Positions 34,081-45,000 of a DNA stretch of 64,000 bases are shown here, one piece after another (position 1 is the stretch's first letter; each line of letters opens with the position of its first letter). A program made the translations under genes and the position numbers. The notes under the pieces are model-generated. The model had not been told where the DNA came from, did no database searches, and saw only the letters and a list, made by a program, of their open reading frames with translations. The DNA is taken from the NCBI GenBank assembly GCA_029449245.1, contig JANATF010000006.1:2418001-2482000 (forward strand), in the 5' to 3' direction. Source of the DNA: Mortierella alpina. Taxonomy: Eukaryota; Mortierellomycota; Mortierellomycetes; Mortierellales; Mortierellaceae.

Positions 34081-37000
34081 CTAAGGATCAATTGTGCCGG
34101 AGAGGATGCCGAGCACCCTGATCAGCTCTTCTGGACTGGTGACATGCCAGTTGGCAAGCGTCTTCTTAAGCGCGTGGCCGATCGTGATTGAAAAGTGTTC
34201 TCGACTGAATCCATTGGTCAGCGGCGTGGATATCGGGGAAACGATGCCGTTGGTGACAGATGCTATGGGCTTGAGGGAAGATCCATCCTGGACCGCAAAT
34301 GTAAGGCCATTCGTGAGCAAGTGTCCATGCGGAGCAGTGGTTGAGTGCTCTTTAGAGTGCTTCAAGGCTGCTTCTCTAAGCTTGGTAGCTGTCTCTGCTA
34401 CCAAGTCGTCGCTGTAGGGCTCCACGACCGCAGACGAGCTTACATGCGCATCATTCTGACTGCCATTGCTGATACTGCTCAGAGCATTGCTGTTGTTGTT
34501 GGGTCCAGCCAAGGCTCTAAACATATCCTCGTCTGTCTTGTCATCGCCTGCACACATCACAAACTCGACATCAGGATGCTGACTGAGCAGTCTCTTGACG
34601 ATCTCGCCCTTGTTGACGATAGTTGGACGAACTTCGAGATTCTTTTTGCCAACCAAGATCTCCACCGGCAGCTTGGACAGAACGGCGCCCTCAAGATGGT
34701 TTTGGCACTCCTTTGCTTGGAACGCGCCCCACTCTGGGTCAGCCATACGGTAATGCCATGTCAGTGAAGAACGCTTGTGCTCAATAAAGGATCCTACGTT
34801 TAGTCAGCGGGGAGGGTGAGTCAACGCAATAAAGTCTTGATGCAATACTGAGAGCGTTCATCAAAAAGGAAAGCGCTAATGTTTACCTTGAGTTCGCTCT
34901 GTGTAGTAGGTGAAGATCTCGATCACGTCGTTCTTCCAGCTCATATCCAGAGACTCTGTTAGATTGATCCACTTCTTGCTTCCCGGCTGCCTCATGAAAG
35001 ATCCATGCTCGGCACTGAAGCCTAGGTTGTCGATGTGCCCAAGCCATTCCTCCAGAACCTTCTGGTCTCTACCCGAGATCACCCACACGATGTTCTTGGA
35101 GTCGGCTGCGAGGGCAGTTAGCGCCTTCAACATATGTTCCTGTGGCACAGCAGCCCCTGGTGTCTTTCGAATGGGCGTCAGGGTACCCTAGATGTCATTG
35201 TTTTTTAGCACAGCAGAGCAGGGCTGTCAGAATGCAGGTGCGGCATTGGGCAACTTTTAACCAAAGCAGTTGAAGAAACGGCAACTTACGTCGTAATCAA
35301 ACATGAGAAGGCGCTTCTTGGCCGTGCGGTAGCGATCGGTGATAGTGTTAACATCAAGGTAAGGTGTTGGTGTTGACTGATCCCAAGTTCCGACGTTCAA
35401 TGTCAATTCGGCAATAAAGTTCTTGGCCCAAAACTGAGCCGTGTGGCTGATCACATGTTTGTGGAGTTGCTACATGGCGAGGAGGATGGCTCTATCAGTA
35501 CCAGTGTCTGGGCAATGGAATCCACCAGTAGACCTGGCAACATAATTGCTTCTTGAGATGCGAAAGACGAAAAAATGGACTTACATTATGGCGAGCAAGC
35601 TTGTCCTTGGTGCTGAGGTTCAGAGCATCGTATATCACTCTAGCGACTCCTTGGTAGTCCCAGGGGTTGACCATCATGGCCCCACTCAAACTTCCAGCAG
35701 TGCCTGTGAACTCACTCAAGATAAGGGGCCCGTGGTTCTCAGACTGACACATGATGTACTCGAGTGAGGTTGTGTTCATGCCATCTCGAACAGATGTGAT
35801 GAGTCCAATGTCGGCAACGGAAAGTAGGGCGTAGTACTCGTCACGATCAATGTGCTGGTGGTAGTGGTGAACTGGAGTAAAGTTGAGCGATCCGTACGTG
35901 CCATTGATATGTGCCACCAGCTCTGCGATTTTAGCCTCCAGCTTGGGGTTCTCGACTAGCGGTGGCGAAGTGACTTGGATGAGAACAACCTCTCCCTGCA
36001 TCTCTGGATAATCGTTCAGAAACTTCTCGAAGGCCTGAAGCTTTTGCTGCACCCCTTTGACGAGATCCAGCTTGTCCCGACCAACAATAATGCGCTTGCC
36101 CTTGTATGTTTTACGAATGGCGTCCATCTTTGGCAGCACACCGGATGACTTGCGCTGCCGCTCAACTCTCTCGGCGTCAATTCCGATGGGGAAGGTTCCG
36201 ACCCAGACTGTCGAGCCCATGGCATCGACGCCTCTGGGCGTGGATTCATAGCCATTGACGCGCGTGCAGCAGCTGATAAAGTGTCTGGCGTACGAGTATG
36301 TCTATTCGCGCGAGGTGCAGGTGTGTTAGAAAGTCTAATTCAGTTCCCGATCCATGTATGTGAATATGATGTGTCCAATTGCAGCAACCCCCATACCTGA
36401 AAACCAATCTGGTTAGCGCCCAAAAGGCCGTTCAAAATCTCGACTCGCTCTAAACAAGGGCAGGCAAATGCATGGGGCATTCCGTCAGTGAACATGCAAC
36501 GTGAAGGCGAGGGGAGATATGTTTGGAGTAGGCGGAACAATGCGGGTATCTCCTTCCGACGCGTTTCAAGGGCACTTACTTGGCAAACACCTAAAAATCT
36601 CGGAGGATGGGAATGGGGCGTGAATAAAGACTCCGATTGCCGCGCCAGGAAGCTTTTGTCGGAGCATATGAGGGACCAAAAGCAGATGGTAATCATGGAT
36701 CCAGACTATGGAGCGATCGGTCAGAAGTCAGGTAGAGCGAAGGAGGAGGAGGCGATAAAAGAGGAACGTTGGTTAGCGAGCTTGTTGATTATCCACGAGT
36801 CCACCGGTTGCTGTTCCTGCTGATGGTGCTTGTGATAGAGTCTCATTGCACACTCACCAATATCGCCCGTTTGGTACTGCTCGAACACAGCATCTGCAAA
36901 CTGCTGGTTTACCGACACATAGTCGTCCCAATTCTTCTTCTCAAGGCGACCATCGGTGGCCTCGTCCCAGAGGATGTAGTGGAACAGTGGCCATAGAACT

Positions 37001-37793
37001 GAAATCCACATTAACATATGCCAGGAGGGACAAACAAACAAAGAACGAGGGTCAGCGATTTCACATATTAAAAATTGAACAGAGATCGTGAGTCAAACAC
37101 ACGGAACTGCAAGAGTGCACGCAAAAGATAGAGGAAATCTTGAGTCGTCAAGACGCACTTACCAGTCTTGCAGTATCCTTCATAGTGGCCAGCAGCACAA
37201 CTGTCCTCCAGGAAGAGCGGCACGACCTTCTCCTTCTGCCACAGTTGTTCCTTCAAGGCAGCTCTACGAGACTCTATGACGTTCTTGCATGGAACAACGT
37301 ACCCGTCCTGATCAGCAAGCTCGCCCACCCATCCGATCTGAATCGTCTCTAGATCCTTGCCGAGGGACATGACGCCGGAATAGAGTGCAGAATGCCCCCT
37401 CCTCTGCTCCAGAACAAAGTCCCCATCCTGAGCGGGATCATCGGTAGCAGCAGTAGGGGGTTCGAGAGGGTCTGGTGCAGTCTCGTTGGCCGTCGACGGA
37501 TGACTGTGAGGAGGTGCGGTCGAGTGCGGTCGAGGCGCGGTGCCCGGGGATCGTCGGTTGATCGGAGGCGATCCTACAGAGGAGTGGGTCCCGCTGGCGC
37601 CTGCGGAGGCAGAGGTGGCGGAGGTGGGTCTGTCGATGAGGGTGCATGTGTATGGGATCTGGTGGGTGACATTGATCAGCCTGGGTTTGCTGCTCAGCAC
37701 AATCTGGGATGTCTCTGCAAGCTCTGTGAGGGGCACAACGCGCGCACTGCTGAGCGAGTGGGCAGAGGAAGAAGAGTGGAGTGCAGACGACAT
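34081..37793 (-). CDS. TPS2: Trehalose-6-phosphate phosphatase, Tps2-type (GT20 plus HAD domains)
   Basis: Removes phosphate from trehalose-6-phosphate in the cytosolic trehalose synthase complex. Eight exons: 37793-37163, 36998-36858, 36705-36580, 36449-36397, 36301-35585, 35469-35290, 35187-34887 and 34793-34081; 953 residues. After a ~130-residue Ser/Pro-rich N-terminus comes a GT20 domain (WIHDYHLLLVP, GRDKLDLVKGV, SVRDGMNTTSLEY), then a HAD phosphatase domain with the nucleophile motif DYDGT (Asp614, Asp616) split by an intron, and GDDKTDEDMF. The GT20 domain begins INVTHQIPYT instead of the SNRLP loop of active synthases, as in yeast Tps2, so the phosphatase is probably the working activity. 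A Ser/Asn insertion sits after GDDKTDEDMFRAL. STRE-like AGGGG motifs occur upstream at 37925 and 38036 (weak). Confidence 0.93.
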
Positions 37794-38287
37794 GATGCAA
37801 CGGGATGGGGCCTGGAAGAGGAGTGGAGTGGAGAGTGGAAGGGAAGGGAGGAATGGAACGAGTCCGAGAGAGAGAGCGAGTATGAACGAATGGAGAGAGA
37901 CAATAGTCGAAGAACGAGCCAGATAGGGGGCTGCTATGTCGCACACGATTGCGTGTGAGAGTGAGTGAATGTGTGTGTGAGCGTGTGATGTGTGCGAGAC
38001 AAGGGAAGAGAAGCGAGGGAAGGAGGAACGGGGAAAGGGGAAAGAGGAGGAATGGAAGGCAGCAGATGGGGGACGGATGTGGAAAAACAGAGATGCTATC
38101 GATAAAGGACTGGATGATGTCAGTCCTCGAAACCTTATATTGCGATCATCGCCACAGGCACAGTTGCATGAGCACACATGGCCAGATAAGCCTGGTCGAT
38201 GGTGTTGGTGGGACAGCCACGAGATAGTGGCCGTGCTTTCATTATTACGAGTGGAATACATGCTAAAGTACAGAGATAGACAATCTT
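37794..38287. promoter_or_regulatory. Promoter and leader of the trehalose gene
   Basis: Purine-rich on the plus strand (CT-rich in the sense direction) from 37800 to 38080. Two AGGGG stress-element-like pentamers are at 37925-37929 and 38036-38040; such pentamers are common by chance. No gene. Confidence 0.35.
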
Positions 38288-40742
38288 CTACACCGCGGCA
38301 GTCGACGACCTGCTGGTGGCAGCCCTATACATGCCCTTGAAGACCTCCCCAAGCGCCCTGCGTGATTCCCACAGCGGGTAGATGGTCACTGCAATCGTGG
38401 AGCAGATCGCCCAAACAATGCTGAGGACCACCCATCCCGTGTAGAATCTGCGCGAAAAGACGTAGTTCGAAAAGAACATGGGCAATGGCCACAGCAGGAT
38501 CAAGATCACAGTCATCACTGCAGAGCTCCACCGGGCAAACCGCGACGCCTTGGCCAGCTTGGCGTCCTCGTCAGCGTCAAATGTCCAGCCTCCCCTGGGT
38601 GCCGTCACCTCCAGAGTCGTCGCCTTTTCGGCAGAGATCTTCTTCTCATCCATGTTGGCAACGTCCTCGGATGAATTGTTGCTCTCTGGTGTTCCTACAA
38701 CATCGTCCGTGACCTGTTTCAACGATCGGGTACCATCGAATGTGTAGTTGTCGGGCTTGATCAAAGAGATGACAACCGAGATCAGGCCCCCGCCAATCAG
38801 TGCTCCCAGGTTACCAGCCAACATGGCCTGATCCGTCCCTGTGCTCGCCAGTGTGATCTCGCCCGCATAAAGCTTTGCGCACACCAACCAGGCTGTGATG
38901 GAGATGCAGAGTCCACCGAGAGGCGCAACGATAGCCGCAGTGCCGTTTTGTTTCTTCCAGAGCAGTGAGAACGTGACAGGAAGCACGGCAGAGGAGATCA
39001 GCACGCCCATCTAATGCAGATTGAGCAAAAAACAAACATGCAAGGGTAAGTAACAGGAGAGTGGGAAGAGGGGATCGTTATCATAGAGGGGTCGGTGGGA
39101 GGACGGCAGAGATGGGTTGAGAGCGACCATCGCGTTCAGCCAATCAAAACCGAGGGCATCTTACCAGCGAGTACAGATAGCCGAGATCGATGCCGACTTC
39201 CTTCAAGATCACAGCAAGCACGCCCATGATTAGGCCAAACCCTGCAACGACAGCATGCGACACGTTAATGAGCTGCTTGCCCGTCGCCATGGGGTTGATA
39301 TAGGTCCGGTAGACATCAAACGTGCATACAGAGCTCACTGCTATCAATTCTGCACTGGCAGCCGACGTAACCGCCATAAAAACCAACAACAGGACCGCCA
39401 CTGCACCTCCGTGACCGAGCAAAGCGACAGCAGCATTGGGGGCCACAAGACCAGCCGAGACATCACTGGGCAGGAGGCGGTTGGGAAAAGTAGGAAAGTG
39501 TTCGTTGGATTCCAGTGCAACGGCTGAGATGCCGAGAGTTGTGGCGAGGGTGAATGGGATAGCGAACCAAGAGAGTCCTCCGATCAAATAAGCCTTGACT
39601 GTCGAGTGAGGAGAGGCAGCAATGGCACGCTGCCAATAGCAGTTGTCAATGAACACAGTTCCAAAGTTCCTGAAAGTGAGAGGAAAGGCGTTAGAAACGT
39701 GGGCAGAGAATCCCTTGTAGCATTGGAGCATAATTGAGAAACGATCTTAAGAGGCACCTACGAGCACAGATTGATGATGCCGAACATCAGCCCCTGCGAG
39801 CTAGCCATGGTCAAGTAGCTTCCCTCATGGTTGCCACTGACGGGATGCAGGGCTGCAGCTTCGTGGAGGAGGTCATACATCCTTCCAGGGCTTCCGATCA
39901 AGTCCGAGGTCGCGTAGGCTGTGAAGCTGAAGAGAAGGACGATGATCATGATAACGACTGTGTGGGTGTAGTCCGCGATGAATGTCGCCTTGAGGCCGCC
40001 AAATAGGGTGTAGATGATGACTCCCAAGGGCAAAAGAAAGCAAGCGGCGTAGGTGTTCATGCCAGTCAGAGCCGTGACCACGGCCGATCCGCCGAGCAGT
40101 AGCATTGCGCTGACGATGATGTTAGTGAGAAGCGCAAAGAACAAAAAGACAAAATGGGTCTTGCGGCCATAACGAATCGAGATGATTTCGAGAAACGTGT
40201 GTGCGTTGGGGCACTTTCGCTTGAGCTCGATCGCGAGAACCGAGAACAAGAGGACCTAAGAATGGTGTCAAGAGGGCGATGAGTCCGGCGGCGCTTCTAC
40301 CTTTTACAGCAGCCTTTGCGGCACTTCAGAAGAGCCAGAGTATCACTGGTCCATTACCTGCACACTGGCACCCGAGGCATACCAGAAGGGTCCAGAAATG
40401 CCGTACTTGTAGGCAACGGACGACGACTGCAACAAGGTGGCAGCCCATGTCCAGGAGGACACAACCGCAGAGGCTACGAGGCCTGTCTTAACGTCACGTC
40501 CTGCAGCCATGTATTCTTCCGACGTTACTTTCTCTCCCAGGAAACGCTTCTGGATCATGGTGATGAGCGTCATGATCCCTGCAAATACGAGACCGAATCC
40601 CAGAACTAGAAGAGTTCAGAGGAAAAGAGATCAAAGAACTTAGTCACAGAGGCCAAGCGCTTGCTGACGGTGGACGCTGGTTTCCACTGTCGAGTAGCTT
40701 ACCGACTCCATATCCGTAAGCCTCACTCAGAACAGCTGCCAT
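38288..40742 (-). CDS. DUR3: DUR3-type urea/proton (sodium:solute) symporter
   Basis: High-affinity urea (and in fungi polyamine) importer of the SSS superfamily, in the plasma membrane. Five exons, 40742-40703, 40605-40358, 40255-39762, 39669-39165 and 39010-38288, give 669 residues. Landmarks: first-helix [47 protein letters not shown], the DUR3 loop [18 protein letters not shown] and [15 protein letters not shown] hydrophilic loop (about residues 520-580, [20 protein letters not shown]) with many Ser/Thr/Asp precedes the last helices. Three HGATAR motifs, typical targets of nitrogen GATA factors, lie within 104 bp at 41550-41653 upstream. Confidence 0.94.
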
Positions 40743-40930
40743 GGCTGTGGAAAGGCGTGTTGTGGAAGACTGGTAGATTGGTGAGTGAAGGCTGGGGCAG
40801 ACTTTGGGCTCAAGACTGTGTTGCAGGAGAAAGGAGAGAGAAGAGAACGTAGGGAGCTTGAAAATGCAGACGGCTTTCCTGTCTTTGTTCTACGCAGGAA
40901 TGATGGACGACCAGATGCAGGAGAGCTTGC

Positions 40931-40990
40931 GAAGGGTTGACGGAAGGGTTGACGGAAGGGTTGACGGAAGGGTTGACTGAAGGGTTGACT
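40931..40990. repeat. 12-bp tandem repeat, five copies
   Basis: Unit GAAGGGTTGACG is repeated five times without a gap; the first three copies end in G, the last two in T. It lies about 190-250 bp before the DUR3 start codon, in its probable leader or promoter. Confidence 0.9.
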
Positions 40991-41549
40991 GAAAGGGGCT
41001 CTAGTCAAGACGAACGAGAGGGGGACAAAGCTAAGAAAGAGAAAAAAGGGGGATTGGCGCTGATCTTTTGCTGCTGGTTTTATACATTTTTGGAGTCCTG
41101 CTTTTCGGTATGGTGAGGCATCGGGGCGACGATCAAGTCTAAAACGAGACCTGCATGGTGTTCCGAGCCTTGGAGAATCTTGGATCTCGTCATCCAGACA
41201 AGGACAGTACTGCATGTTGCATCTTGTGAGTACAACAGTGTGTGCAAGGGGGCCTTGTTCCTATCGCGCTGTATCTCGTGAGCGCTGCTCTGTTGCTGCT
41301 GGTTCTGCTGGAGGATCTTATTGGCGTTATACTTCTGGGCGAAGTGTAAGGATGTTGTCGTTGCAGATGCGGGGGAAGATGGCTGAACAGCAAGCCGCTA
41401 TACTCGTGTTTGCGCCCATGTCTTCCTCCCTTGCACCCTGTTGACTGAACTGAACACAACGCGTCCGCCAGCAGAGACAAAAAAAAAGTGAGCCATAAAA
41501 TCATTTTTTGCCCTCTGTCCATCCTTCCGCATGATTCTCGTGCAGTTTC

Positions 41550-41653
41550 TGATAAGTCAACGTGTTTGATAGCACCGTGTTTGCCAGCTGCTGGCGATAA
41601 AAGCAGGCACATGGCATTCTCTGCATGTGTCCGCACAAGAGTCAGCTTGATAA
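41550..41653. promoter_or_regulatory. Cluster of three HGATAR motifs upstream of DUR3
   Basis: TGATAA at 41550-41555, CGATAA at 41595-41600 and TGATAA at 41648-41653, all on the plus strand. Fungal nitrogen regulators (AreA/Gln3 type) bind HGATAR, and DUR3 genes are classical targets. About four such hexamers are expected by chance in 1.3 kb, so only the clustering is suggestive. Confidence 0.3.
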
Positions 41654-42047
41654 ACATTCCGACCGCTGGAACAGACCCCAGATCATCTCTCCCTCGGGAC
41701 ATTTTTTTTAGTCTTTGCTGTTGTTGACTCTGCTGCTGCTGCCCACGGACACATTTCTTCATCGCGGTGCGCCAGCGGTACTCTATGATCCCTAGTGTTC
41801 TCTCCCCTTCATGATCTAGAGTGCGCTCTGATCTTTTTGTTGCCTGGCTCAAGGAGGCTATTGTTGATCCATCTCCTTGTAAACATCCGCTTCAGGAGTG
41901 CAATGATAACCATCTCTCACTGCGTCAAGGTCACTCTCACACCCCTGGTACGAGACCCTCCTCGCTTTCAAGTTCGTGAACACGTAGATAACTTTTTAAC
42001 AAAAACCAAAAACATTTACAAGATATATACAGCGCCCAATTGGCCTA

Positions 42048-45000
42048 CTAGAAGCAGCGGCCCTGAGCAAGACGCTTTTGTCGCTCATCGTTCTCCTTCA
42101 GGAACGACAACAGCCGTTTTTTGTGGATCATGCCATACAGCTCCCCGGCCTTGACCACGCACACGTACTTGATGCCCAGCTTGATAAACAATTCCATCAC
42201 CAGGTCCATGGACGAGAACAAACTCACCGAAAGTGGCGCCTAATTATTGGATCACACATGGTGAAGAAGCATGGAAGCATCGGTTACAACAGATTCGACC
42301 ACAAGAATAGAAAACTCAACGAACAAGGCACACACACAGGCAGTCTTACCTGATCAGTAAAGGGAGTAAAGTCCATGGTGTGAGCTGGATCACGTAGTAG
42401 ATCCGTTGTCCCTGTGCTGCTGATGCGACCGCTATCGTTATGCGCATAGCGCCTGGATTCGGTTGGATAAAGGAGCTCACTATCATCGTCCCCTGCCACA
42501 TACCCAGCCCGAGCACTCTGGTCAGTGACATTGCTCTTGAAGCTCTTGTGGTCAGAGGGCTGGTACTGACCCAAAATGCTCTTATCATCGCCGTTTCGGA
42601 TCCCATCTAGGCGAGGATCCATCTGTCGAACGGCTCCGTCATGACCATGCATGTCGCTGTCGTACTCAAACTCGGAAGGATGCTCCACCAGCCTCTCTTC
42701 GCTCGTGTCCGGCATCCTAAAGGGCGGTGGCCGCGTGCGAAAAGAGTCGGGTGGGGGCGGAATATACTGAGTGGGCGATGCTGTCAACCCTGCCACAAGA
42801 TCAAACTCTGCGCTCATGCGATGACCGCCCTCTTGAGATTCGAGTCCTTCAAGCGATGTGCAAATCTCGGTCGCTGGAACGTCGGATGTGGCCCGGTTCC
42901 GAAAGATACAGATGCACTCTGGATGCTTTTGCTCCGCCAAGTCCAGTGCATGTCCCAGCTCGTTGGATGCAATGTATCCAACCAAGACGCCTCTGTCCAC
43001 AATGGGCAGCCCTCCATCCGAGTACCCAGAGACAGCCAGGATCTCGACCTTGCGTCGAAGCGAGTCTACATCGTTGAGCGCGTTCACATCGATTGTTTCC
43101 AAAAACCGATCTGCAATGTCGGCTGCGGTTCCAAAGGTGTTGTAGTCCTTCTTATTGTCCAGATACGGGTGCCCGTTCAAGTCGATCAGCTTGTTGAAAA
43201 AGGCGTCTGGCGAGAACGCATCGCCGACAAATTTGCCAATCATGACTGCCATCATGATTGGCAGCGAGTAGGTCATGGCTCCTGTCAACTCAAACATGAT
43301 GACCACTAAGGAAACCGTCATCCTGGTCACGCCCGAGAGACAGGCTGCAGCTCCGATCATGGCATACAATCCTGGGATGATGCAGTCCATGCTGTCGCCC
43401 TCGCACACTTGGAACATCTGATATTCAGGGTATTTCCTATGAGATGCGCGATAAAGAACCGTATCGTGAGGTCAATTGATGCGTACAATAAAGAATATGA
43501 AATGACGACAGAGTGCCTCGAATACATACGCAATGAGCCATTGAACGCCCAGTCCGACCATGCGACCAAACACAGCTCCTGCAACCATAGTGGGGATAAA
43601 AATGCCTCCTGGAACCTTCACACCAAAAGTGATAAAGTTCAAAAAGACCTTGACCGCAAATACTTGAGCCAGCAGTAAAAAGATTGGATAAATCTGGCTG
43701 ATATCAGCCCTATTGTGAGTGTGGATGAAAAAGATCGACGTTGCTTAGTATGTATGCGTTCGCAAGTACTGTGCAGCGGTAGATTTGTGTTGTTAGAAAT
43801 ATAGTCTGCATGACTTACGCGCACATCCCATTTAGATTGTTCTCTGGCGTGCACTCGCTGTACAGGTTCGTCAGTAGTTGCAACAGGTTGACCCTTGTCC
43901 ATGGATTCAGCCACTGAATCGCACATGTTAACAGGGTCACAATCAAAACCTCCTGAACGGGGTGCCGGCCGATCCATGTCCTGGATCTGAAGCGAGAGTA
44001 CGACATGTGGAATTGCGAAAAAATGGCTCCGTAAGCGCCCTAGGGACAAGTGAATGAGATGGAAGAAGGGCAATAATCAGCCAAGGCCAGCTTCATAAAC
44101 TCTCTACACAGACCAGCCTATAGTTCATAGTTGTAATCAATCGTACCCCAAAGACGCTGATAAAAAAGAAAGGAATGGCTTCAAACAGATGCCAATCCCT
44201 GTCGTAGGTGACCTGAAAGAGCACAGTCTTGCCCACGCGATAAGGATTGATCATCTACCAATGTAAAGACCGCGTTAGGAATCGTCCTCTTCTCGGCTGA
44301 GAATGTTGTACATCGTAACGCCAGGCTCAGTTACCTTGAGAACAACGGCCGAGATCAAGGCGCAAAAGTAGGACCTCCACATAGTCTTGCTGGGGAAATA
44401 GTAGGAGACTTCTTCCAAGGAAAACAATACACCTCCAATAGGTGCACCAAAAGCCACAGCGACTCCTGACGCTGCTGCCGCAGAGAGGATCTCTCTGCGC
44501 TTGCCTAAAAACAAGAAAGCATGGTACACATCGGATTAGTGGTGGCGAGAAAACTCGTGGACATGGATGCCCAAGGACTATGCTTACCGTCGTTTCGGTT
44601 GTATTTGTCAAAGATACGACAGACAATGTTGGCTACACAACAGGCAATGTGCACGAGCGGCCCTTGCTTGCCCATGTTGAGTCCTGAGGCCACCATGAGA
44701 GGCTACAAAGAGAGGGTGCGACAGTCAACATGCATGCCAATCAAATATGCAGCCTTGGAAGCTTCCTGCAGGGAAGGCTTTTGGCTGCTACAAACGACCT
44801 ACCAGTCCAATAAGCTTGATCATGAGTGTCCTGAATCCAAGGAACCCTCGGATCACAAAGCCCCCAAGGATCGTCTTCACTTCTGGAATTCCTGAGCCAG
44901 CGCCGAAATAGGCAATCTTTTTAGGTTGTGTCGCAGTCAGGACCTCTTCCATCGACGTCTTGGATGAAGTTCTGGGAATGCCGCCAGCTTGCGCCCCATT

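Larger units (their letters stand above)
40743..42047. other. Promoter of DUR3 and 3' flank of the CLC gene
   Basis: No supported gene. A minus-strand frame of 220 codons (41190-41852) with a Gln-rich patch lacks domain signal. It contains a 12-bp tandem repeat (40931-40990) and three HGATAR motifs (41550, 41595 and 41648). Confidence 0.5.

Noticed and set aside
41190-41852. 220-codon minus-strand frame with a Gln-rich patch
   Set aside because: No domain, mixed composition typical of non-coding sequence, and located in the DUR3 promoter region.
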